A stretch of 46,448 nucleotides of DNA from Flavobacterium azizsancarii (GTDB lineage: Bacteria; Bacteroidota; Bacteroidia; Flavobacteriales; Flavobacteriaceae). Below are positions 40,466-46,448 of the stretch, in pieces (positions within the stretch are counted from its first letter, which is position 1; the number at the start of each line of letters is the position of its first letter). The notes beneath the pieces were generated by a model. That model was not told the origin of the DNA. It searched no databases and saw only the letters and a program-made list of their open reading frames with translations. Both the position numbers and the translations under genes were made by a program. The stretch lies in assembly GCF_027980145.1 (NCBI RefSeq), contig NZ_JAMZNK010000045.1, positions 1-46,448 of the forward strand, written 5' to 3'.

Positions 40466-41896
40466 TTATTCTATTTCAGAAACTCTCATGGTGTTTACCA
40501 TTCCTTTATCTTTAATTGGCATAGCTGCAAGGTTGATCAAATAATCACCTTTTACAGCATAACCTTTTTCAACAGCAATTTTATTTACATCTGTAACAGT
40601 ATCATCTGTACTTTCGTCTTTATCATAGAAATATGACTTAACTCCCCATAATAAATTCAATTGTGTTAAGATTCTTCTGTTTGAAGTAAACACTAAAATA
40701 TGTGCTGACGGTCTCCAGGCTGAAACCTGAAAAGCAGTATAACCACTATTTGTCAAAGTACAAATTGCTTTTGCTTTGATTTCATTTGCTAATAAAGCTG
40801 CCTGATGACAAACTGTTTTAGTAACAAATCGTTTTGTTTTAATCTGTGGTGTATTTTGTGGAACCTGAATTAGTGGGGAATCCTCTACAGCTTCACAAAT
40901 TTGAGTCATTCTTTGAATAACTTGTACAGGATAATTTCCTGTGGCAGTTTCTCCAGACAACATTACAGCATCAGCTCCATCCATTACAGAGTTTGCAACG
41001 TCATTTACTTCAGCTCTTGTTGGAGTTAAACTTGTAATCATTGTTTCCATCATTTGAGTAGCAACGATAACAGGAATTCTTGCAATTTTCGCTCTGCGAA
41101 TCAAATCTTTTTGAACTAATGGTACTTCGTGTGCAGGAAGTTCAACTCCTAAATCTCCACGTGCCACCATTAAAGCGTCGCAATATGCTACAATTTTATC
41201 CATGTTCTCTAGAGCTTCCGGCATTTCAATTTTAGCAACAATCGGAATTTTATATTCTGAATGTTTAGCGATCAATTCTTGCAAATCTTGTAAATCGCGA
41301 GGTGTTTTTACAAACGAAAGTGCGATCCAGTCTACTTTTTGCTCTATAGCAAAAATAGCATCTGCAATATCTTTTTCAGTCAAAGCCGGCAAAGAAATTT
41401 TAGTGTTTGGAAGATTAACTCCTTTTTTAGATTTTAATTCTCCACCCTGAATAACTCTAGCAACAACTTCTGTTTTTTTATCTGTCGAAACAATTTCAAA
41501 AATAAGTTTTCCATCGTCAAGCAAAATACGCTCACCAGCATTTACATCATTTGGAAAATTCTGATATTTCATGAACACTTTTTGAGCTGTTCCTATAATA
41601 TCTTCCGCTGTTGTAAAAGTGATTAAATCACCATCATTAACAACTGTTCCTTCCTCCATTACACCAACTCTAAGTTTTGGTCCCTGTAAATCTCCAAGGA
41701 TTGCAGTTGTGTAACCAAACTCTTCGTTTAGGCCTCTGATAATATTAATTTTCTCTTTTACTCCTTCGTAATCAGCATGCGAAAAATTAACTCTAAACAC
41801 ATTAACCCCTGCATCGATCATATCTTTGATGATCTCTCTCGTACCACATGCAGGACCAAGTGTAGCGACAATTTTGGTTTTTTTGTTTGTTAACAT
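40466..41896 (-). CDS. pyk: Pyruvate kinase
   Basis: A 476-residue pyruvate kinase that converts phosphoenolpyruvate and ADP to pyruvate and ATP, last step of glycolysis, cytoplasmic. Motifs: NTKIVATLGPA and VNFSHADYEGV at the N-terminus, ILGDLQGPKLRVG, the active-site block IPIVAKIEMPEALENMD with its lysine, MVARGDLGVELP, ATQMMETM and DGADAVMLSGETATGNYP. Length is normal. The start is 5 bases after the stop of the IPExxxVDY gene, so rnc, that gene and pyk are probably co-transcribed. Confidence 0.97.
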   Translation of the reverse strand: MLTNKKTKIVATLGPACGTREIIKDMIDAGVNVFRVNFSHADYEGVKEKINIIRGLNEEFGYTTAILGDLQGPKLRVGVMEEGTVVNDGDLITFTTAEDIIGTAQKVFMKYQNFPNDVNAGERILLDDGKLIFEIVSTDKKTEVVARVIQGGELKSKKGVNLPNTKISLPALTEKDIADAIFAIEQKVDWIALSFVKTPRDLQDLQELIAKHSEYKIPIVAKIEMPEALENMDKIVAYCDALMVARGDLGVELPAHEVPLVQKDLIRRAKIARIPVIVATQMMETMITSLTPTRAEVNDVANSVMDGADAVMLSGETATGNYPVQVIQRMTQICEAVEDSPLIQVPQNTPQIKTKRFVTKTVCHQAALLANEIKAKAICTLTNSGYTAFQVSAWRPSAHILVFTSNRRILTQLNLLWGVKSYFYDKDESTDDTVTDVNKIAVEKGYAVKGDYLINLAAMPIKDKGMVNTMRVSEIE

Positions 41897-41901
41897 TTTT
41901 T

Positions 41902-42390
41902 TTAAAAAATTAGATTGTTTTTTGATTTTATTTTATCAGTATCCACAGCATATATAGCCGCAATACTTTCTATTGTATTTAACTGTTGTTGAATTTCTGA
42001 AAAATCGAGAGCCTCTTCGCTATTCTCTATTTTCAGGAAAAAATCTACCTTTTTGAATTCAGGAAGTAAATGAATTGTTGTTGAAACCTCACTTGTCTCA
42101 TTGGAAAACAAATCTTGAGAATCATTTTTACTCACTGAAATGATCTCATTCTTATTCTGAATCAAATTCCATGAAACTGCTTTTTCGGCATCATAATAAT
42201 AGAATCGGGAAAAATTCGCCTCGCCTTCCTTAGTTTGAGCATGGATCTCGTTTTTGCTCTTACTTAAGTTTATCGGAAGGTTTTTATTGATAAAATAGGC
42301 CAATCTATAATCTTCTAATGAAGTGTGGATCGCCATTAAATAATAATCAATTTCGTCAAATTCGTCTAAATCCAATCTATGAATAGCCAT
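41902..42390 (-). CDS. IPExxxVDY family protein
   Basis: A protein of 162 residues from the start chosen at 42390 (MAIHRLDLDEF); an in-frame ATG at 42405 lies very near the predicted transcription start (TATATTTA upstream). It matches a small Bacteroidota family named after its IPExxxVDY motif, here seen in variant form as LLPEFKKVDFFLK. Further family features are DEIDYYLMAIHTSLEDYRLAYFIN, broken by charged residues, and FSRFYYYDAEKAVSW. Function unknown; typically coded next to rnc and pyk, as here, suggesting a link to one of them. Confidence 0.82.
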   Translation of the reverse strand: MAIHRLDLDEFDEIDYYLMAIHTSLEDYRLAYFINKNLPINLSKSKNEIHAQTKEGEANFSRFYYYDAEKAVSWNLIQNKNEIISVSKNDSQDLFSNETSEVSTTIHLLPEFKKVDFFLKIENSEEALDFSEIQQQLNTIESIAAIYAVDTDKIKSKNNLIF

Positions 42391-42515
42391 GTCATGAAAA
42401 ATCAAGGTGTAAATATACTATTTCTAACGGAGCTTAAATAGTTAAGATGGGGTTGTTTTTATTAATTTATAAACGAAAACGTTATAGCATAAGTATAATT
42501 ACAGCAAACTTGTAG

Positions 42516-43256
42516 CTATTTCTTGTCTATTTTTTCCTGAAATGCAAAATATGCTCTTTGTGAAGCTTTCTCTTCTGCCTTCTTTTTTGAAGTTGCTCGC
42601 GCTCTTGCGATTACTTTATCGTCTATACTTAATTTAACGCCAAATAAGCGTTGGCCGTCAATACCGTTATCTTCAAAAATATCATAATGAAAAACTCTTT
42701 TCTCTTTCTGACACCATTCAATAACCAAACTTTTATAACTAATTACTTTTCCCTCAAGTCGTGCAATATCAACATAAGGAGCAACAACTCTTTTTTGAAT
42801 AAACTTTTCGCAAAACGCATATCCTTTATCCAGATAGATTGCACCTACCAGAGATTCGAAGATATTGCCATGAATATTTTCTCCAAAATGCTGAATAGGC
42901 ACCTTGCTTTCTACAAACCGAACTAAGTTTAAATCTTTGCCTAATTCATTCAAGTGCTCACGACTCACAATTTTTGACCTCATTTTAGTCAAATAACCTT
43001 CGTCGCCATTTGGTGCTTTGTTAAATAAGTGCGCTGCAATTACAGCACTTAACATAGCATCTCCTAAAAATTCAAGTCGTTCATAATTTATTGGATGTCC
43101 TGATTCGTCTAATTTATTTGAAGATCTGTGCGTAAAAGCTTTCTTATAAAAATCGATCTTAGCAGGCTCAAAACCAAGTATTTTCTGAATAGTGTCAAAA
43201 AAAATCCCGTCTTCTAGAGAACGGGATTTAGAAAATATTTTTTTGATAATATTCAT
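42516..43256 (-). CDS. rnc: Ribonuclease III
   Basis: A 246-residue RNase III that cuts double-stranded RNA in rRNA and mRNA processing. The signature NYERLEFLGDAMLSAV gives the metal ligands Glu59, Glu62 and Asp66. The second catalytic block, GNIFESLVGAIYLDKG, has Glu134 where E. coli has Glu117, but Asn131 where E. coli has Asp114. A double-stranded-RNA-binding domain (about 175-243) ends KKKAEEKASQRAYFAF. It lies 9 bases after fabF, so acpP, fabF and rnc may share a transcript, as acpP-fabF neighbourhoods do elsewhere. Confidence 0.95.
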   Translation of the reverse strand: MNIIKKIFSKSRSLEDGIFFDTIQKILGFEPAKIDFYKKAFTHRSSNKLDESGHPINYERLEFLGDAMLSAVIAAHLFNKAPNGDEGYLTKMRSKIVSREHLNELGKDLNLVRFVESKVPIQHFGENIHGNIFESLVGAIYLDKGYAFCEKFIQKRVVAPYVDIARLEGKVISYKSLVIEWCQKEKRVFHYDIFEDNGIDGQRLFGVKLSIDDKVIARARATSKKKAEEKASQRAYFAFQEKIDKK

Positions 43257-43265
43257 ATACAGAAA

Positions 43266-44519
43266 TTAGTCAACTAATTTTTTAAACAATACACATGCAT
43301 TGTGTCCACCAAAACCAAAAGTGTTACTCATAGCAACATTTACTTCTCTTTTTTGAGGTTTGTTTAAGGTAAGATTCAATGACGGATCAATCTTTTCATC
43401 AACTACAGTATGATTGATAGTTGGAGGAATAATACCATGTTGCATTGCCAGAATCGAAGCAATTGCTTCAATAGCTCCGGCAGCACCAAGTAAATGTCCT
43501 GTCATTGATTTCGTAGAGTTGATATTGATATTTTTTGCATGATCACCAAAAACAGCGCTAATTGCTTTCAATTCGGCAACATCTCCTAACGGAGTAGAAG
43601 TCCCGTGAGTATTGATATGATCAATATCTTCCGGTTTCATTCCAGCATCTCTTAATGTATTTTTCATTACTGCAATAACTCCAATTCCTTCCGGATGTGG
43701 TGCAGTCAAGTGATAAGCATCAGATGACATTCCGCCTCCGCCAACTTCGCAATAAATTTTTGCGCCTCTGGCTTTAGCATGTTCGTATTCTTCAAGAACC
43801 AAAGCTCCTGCTCCTTCTCCTAAAACGAAACCATCTCTGGTAGCGTCAAAAGGTCTTGAAGCCGTTTCCGGACTGTCGTTTCTCGTTGATAAAGCGTGCA
43901 TAGAATTAAAACCTCCCATACCTGCAATAGTAATTGCAGCCTCTGAACCACCTGATACAATAACATCACACATTCCTAAACGAATGTAGTTGAAAGCATC
44001 GATCAATGCATTTGCAGAAGATGCACATGCAGAAACAGTAGTATAATTGGGTCCCATATAACCATTACGCATCGAAATGTGTGCTGGCGCAATATCGGCA
44101 ATCATTTTAGGAATAAAAAACGGATTGAATTTTGGCGTTCCGTCTCCTTTAGCATAATACATTACTTCTTCCTGAAAAGTTTCTAAACCCCCAATACCAG
44201 CTCCCCAAATAACACCAACTCTTGTTTTGTCTATATTATCATTAGTAAGTCCGGCATCTTTAATAGCTTCATCGCTTGCAGCAACGGCATATTGAGCAAA
44301 TTTATCTAATCTTCGAGATTCCTTGCGATCCATGTAATCTTCAATATTGAAGTTTTTTACTTCACAGGCAAATTTCGTTTTATGCTTCTCTGTATCATAA
44401 TACGTGATAGGAGCGGCTCCGCTTACCCCATTCACAAGTGCCTCCCAATAATCCTGGATATTATTCCCGATAGGAGTAAGAGCACCTAATCCTGTTACAA
44501 CAACTCGCTTTAACGTCAT
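43266..44519 (-). CDS. fabF: FabF, beta-ketoacyl-ACP synthase II
   Basis: A 417-residue condensing enzyme of fatty acid elongation in the cytoplasm. The catalytic triad is visible: cysteine in TTVSACASSANALID, histidine in DHINTHGTSTPLGD and histidine in STKSMTGHLLGAAGA. GFGGHN near the C-terminus is also conserved. Start set at 44519 (MTLKRVVVTGLG), the normal N-terminus, rather than the in-frame ATG at 44546. It follows acpP after 244 bases that contain a strong hairpin and precedes rnc by 9 bases. Confidence 0.97.
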   Translation of the reverse strand: MTLKRVVVTGLGALTPIGNNIQDYWEALVNGVSGAAPITYYDTEKHKTKFACEVKNFNIEDYMDRKESRRLDKFAQYAVAASDEAIKDAGLTNDNIDKTRVGVIWGAGIGGLETFQEEVMYYAKGDGTPKFNPFFIPKMIADIAPAHISMRNGYMGPNYTTVSACASSANALIDAFNYIRLGMCDVIVSGGSEAAITIAGMGGFNSMHALSTRNDSPETASRPFDATRDGFVLGEGAGALVLEEYEHAKARGAKIYCEVGGGGMSSDAYHLTAPHPEGIGVIAVMKNTLRDAGMKPEDIDHINTHGTSTPLGDVAELKAISAVFGDHAKNININSTKSMTGHLLGAAGAIEAIASILAMQHGIIPPTINHTVVDEKIDPSLNLTLNKPQKREVNVAMSNTFGFGGHNACVLFKKLVD

Positions 44520-44653
44520 AAAATATGTATTTTGTACTTTAAACAAATAAAACCCACGCTTTCTTAACTGTATTGTTTACTTAAGAGCCATGGGCATTAC
44601 AATATAAATATATCTTTTTGATTGAAAAACCAATCGAAATTTAATTTTAAAAA

Positions 44654-44765
44654 AATAATAACACCCGATTTTCTTAAAATTCCAATTTTCTAAAAAACAA
44701 ATCCCAATTTTGGAATTTGGGTATTCAAAGTTGGAATTTTAAGAAAATTCGGGTGCAGTATTATT
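44654..44765 (-). promoter_or_regulatory. Long hairpin between acpP and fabF
   Basis: Left arm 44662-44685 and right arm 44731-44755 pair over 24 bp with a single bulged base (ends CACCCGA/TCGGGTG). A further 7 bp (44654-44660 with 44759-44765) extend it after a small internal loop, so it starts at the acpP stop codon. A T-run (TTATTTTTTT) follows on the minus strand. Candidate attenuator that raises acpP over fabF-rnc, or a double-strand site for the RNase III encoded by the same transcript. Confidence 0.7.
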
Positions 44766-45000
44766 ATTTTTTAGCTTCTTCGATATAAGAAATAGCTTGA
44801 CCAACAGTAGCAATGTTTTCTGCTTGATCGTCTGGAATTTGAATATCAAATTCTTTTTCGAATTCCATAATAAGCTCAACAGTGTCTAATGAGTCAGCTC
44901 CTAAATCATTAGTGAAGCTTGCTTCTGTTACAACTTCGTTTTCGTCAACACCTAATTTGTCTACGATAATCGCTTTTACTCTTGATGCAATGTCTGACAT
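44764..45000 (-). CDS. acpP: Acyl carrier protein
   Basis: A 78-residue acyl carrier protein that carries growing fatty acyl chains on a 4'-phosphopantetheine arm. The attachment serine is Ser37 in GADSLDTVELIMEFE. The protein is acidic and of standard length. Followed by fabF after the long hairpin, the common acpP-fabF arrangement. Its promoter element TATTTTTG is 30 bases upstream, and purN diverges from it. Confidence 0.98.
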   Translation of the reverse strand: MSDIASRVKAIIVDKLGVDENEVVTEASFTNDLGADSLDTVELIMEFEKEFDIQIPDDQAENIATVGQAISYIEEAKK

Positions 45001-45030
45001 AATCTTTAATTTTAGAATTTAATTTGTTGG

Positions 45031-45038
45031 CAAAAATA
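45031..45038 (-). promoter_or_regulatory. Bacteroidota -7 element, acpP
   Basis: TATTTTTG on the minus strand fits TAnnTTTG. GTG stands at the -33 position with a 19-base spacer. Confidence 0.55.
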
Positions 45039-45175
45039 AAAAACTTTATTTTAAAACCACGATTTAGTTTATAAATGTAACACTAATTTATAAAATTAAT
45101 TTCAAGAAAGACTTTTTAATACTATTTATTTTCGATTATTATTCCGTTTTTTGCATTCTCAAATTACATTCAATT

Positions 45176-45739
45176 ATGAAAAAAATTATTGTTTTTGCCT
45201 CAGGATCAGGAACTAATGCTGAAAATATCATAAAATATTTTGCAAAAACCAAAATCGCAAAAGTCGTTTCGGTCTTTACCAATAATGCTGCGGCAAAAGT
45301 TATCGAAAGAGCAAAAAATCATCAAATTCCGACTGAAATTTTCTCAAAAAGCGAATTATTGGAGCGAAACCTCTTACAGAAGATACAAGAAATCGATCCG
45401 GATCTGATAGTTCTTGCAGGTTTTTTATTGAAATTCCCTGATCATATAATCGAAAAATATCCAAATAAAATAATCAACATACATCCGGCACTTCTACCTA
45501 ATTATGGCGGAAAAGGAATGTACGGAATGCACATACACAGGGCTATAGTAAACAATAAAGAGAAAGAAACCGGGATTTCAATTCATTACGTTAATGAACA
45601 TTATGATGAAGGCGGAATTATTTTTCAGAAAAATGTAGCCTTGACAGATGAAGATACTCCGGAAACAGTAGCCGAAAAGATTCATGAACTGGAACAAAAA
45701 TATTTTCCGGAAATCATTTCGAGATTATTGGAAGAATAG
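45176..45739 (+). CDS. purN: PurN, phosphoribosylglycinamide formyltransferase
   Basis: A 187-residue enzyme that transfers a formyl group from 10-formyltetrahydrofolate to GAR, the third step of purine synthesis, in the cytoplasm. Family elements: FASGSGTNAENI at the N-terminus, LAGFLLKFP, the active-site block INIHPALLPNYGGKGMYG (Asn and His) and HYDEGGIIFQ with the catalytic aspartate. Slightly shorter than E. coli PurN. Divergent from acpP, and followed by rnhA after 124 bases of low-complexity repeats. Confidence 0.95.
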   Translation: MKKIIVFASGSGTNAENIIKYFAKTKIAKVVSVFTNNAAAKVIERAKNHQIPTEIFSKSELLERNLLQKIQEIDPDLIVLAGFLLKFPDHIIEKYPNKIINIHPALLPNYGGKGMYGMHIHRAIVNNKEKETGISIHYVNEHYDEGGIIFQKNVALTDEDTPETVAEKIHELEQKYFPEIISRLLEE

Positions 45740-45798
45740 ATCACTTAGATTGTCAGGCTTCTTAGATCGTGAGATTATTAAACATAACCTTTAACGAA

Positions 45799-45863
45799 TT
45801 CAAAAAAGTCTAAAATCCAAAAATTTAAAAAGTCTAATAATCTAAAAATCCAAGAAGTCTAAA
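45799..45863. repeat. Short tandem repeats upstream of rnhA
   Basis: Repeated units of the type AAGTCTAAAATC / AATCTAAAAATCC fill the last 65 bases before the rnhA start. Similar in kind to the tandem tract before sufD at 9748, but of different sequence. Confidence 0.65.
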
Positions 45864-46340
45864 ATGAATCACGAAGTACATATATATACAGATGGCGCTG
45901 CAAAAGGTAATCCCGGAAATGGGGGCTATGGTGTAGTGATGGAATTAGTTGGAACTCCGCATAAAAAAGAATTTTACGAAGGTTTCCGCCTGACTACAAA
46001 TAACAGAATGGAACTTTTGGCTGTAATTGTTGGACTTGAAAAGCTAAAAAACCCAAACATGAAGGTTTTGGTTGTCTCTGATTCTAAATATGTAATTGAT
46101 TCCGTTGTAAAAAAATGGGTTTTTGGCTGGGAGAAAAAAAACTATGCCGGCAAAAAAAATCCCGATTTATGGAAACGCTTCTTAATTATCTATCGCAAAC
46201 ATCAAGTCGATTTTAAATGGATCAAAGGTCATAATAATCACCCACAAAACGAACGTTGCGACGAATTGGCCGTTATGGCAGCTATGCAGAAAAACCTTTC
46301 GATTGATGTTTATTACGAAACTATAGGTTCAAAATCATAA
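45864..46340 (+). CDS. rnhA: Ribonuclease HI
   Basis: A 158-residue RNase HI that degrades the RNA strand of RNA-DNA hybrids, needed for primer and R-loop removal. Catalytic residues Asp10 (IYTDGAAKGNPGNGG), Glu50 (NNRMELLAVI), Asp73 (VVSDSKYV) and Asp133 (NERCDELA) are all present, and His123 in KGHNNHPQNE is the helper histidine. Single domain, normal length. The TAA stop at 46338-46340 touches the end of a group II intron on the other strand, but the gene is intact. Confidence 0.96.
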   Translation: MNHEVHIYTDGAAKGNPGNGGYGVVMELVGTPHKKEFYEGFRLTTNNRMELLAVIVGLEKLKNPNMKVLVVSDSKYVIDSVVKKWVFGWEKKNYAGKKNPDLWKRFLIIYRKHQVDFKWIKGHNNHPQNERCDELAVMAAMQKNLSIDVYYETIGSKS

Positions 46341-46448
46341 ATCGGATAGGAGCCTAGGGATTAATTCCCTAGGCGACCTTCCACACCACCCGGCATACGG
46401 ATCCGTACCAAGGCGGTTCTTAATTTACGATACATTTTAAGATAGATA
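46341..46448 (-). mobile_element. Group IIC intron, 3' part with domains V and VI
   Basis: On the minus strand, domain V (46419-46382) starts GAACCGCC and ends GGGTGGTGTG, with a central hairpin GGTACGGATCCGTATGCC. CGC in the triad position agrees with class C introns. Domain VI is the hairpin with arms GCCTAGGGA and TCCCTAGGC (46378-46349), and the intron ends CCTATCCGAT at 46341. The reverse-transcriptase ORF, if any, lies beyond the window. Boundary at 46341 estimated from the conserved end sequence. Confidence 0.88.

Overview
The window looks like chromosomal DNA of a Flavobacterium-type bacterium (Bacteroidota). It is AT-rich and several genes are preceded by the Bacteroidota promoter signature TAnnTTTG, at best with a TTG box 18 bases upstream. 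Shine-Dalgarno sequences are not evident. The gene content is characteristic: a suf operon with SufT, DUF2480 and DUF3078, an IPExxxVDY protein next to pyruvate kinase, 7TM-type AraC regulators, and TonB-receptor/DUF5689 remnants. All family names come from motif recognition in the sequence; no search was run.

Layout. Positions 1-207 are the 5' end of a group IIC intron (minus strand) lying just behind the terminator of an M1 peptidase gene. Then come two exported peptidases (M1, S8), a metallo-beta-lactamase-fold hydrolase and a membrane-anchored coiled-coil protein, all on the minus strand. At 6.5-17.0 kb is the iron-sulfur cluster assembly region: sufA-sufB-(flavin reductase)-sufC-sufD, an opposing serine hydrolase, then sufS-(lipoprotein)-sufE-sufT-DUF2480-DUF3078. 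The first part begins with a strongly foldable 5' leader. At 17.2-24.7 kb, minus strand, are hflX, a secreted protein, a chimeric pseudogene, an MFS transporter, a Gfo/Idh/MocA oxidoreductase and an old yellow enzyme. rseP and two tRNA-Asn genes follow.

26.6-35.5 kb is an accessory zone with many broken genes: a frameshifted multi-helix membrane protein, a pair of duplicated periplasmic proteins, a regulator remnant with an in-frame stop, a CPBP-protease fragment joined to a doubly truncated IS1182-type transposase, and a 7TM AraC regulator broken by two single-base losses. At 35.6-40.3 kb is a run of minus-strand envelope genes (DUF4136; DUF6515, DUF2092, DUF2252 and DUF2490 tightly spaced) preceded by the tail of a lost DUF1254/1214-type gene. 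It is the best candidate here for an undescribed system: DUF2252 carries kinase-like motifs among otherwise exported proteins.

The last 6 kb is core: acpP-fabF-rnc-(IPExxxVDY)-pyk on the minus strand, with a 24-bp hairpin between acpP and fabF, and purN and rnhA on the plus strand. At 46341-46448 the 3' end of a group IIC intron abuts the rnhA stop codon. Because both window edges lie inside same-strand group IIC introns, the window is probably a complete assembly contig that ended at a repeated intron.

Intergenic regions are rich in long imperfect palindromes and short tandem repeats that fall into recurring families. These are listed separately.
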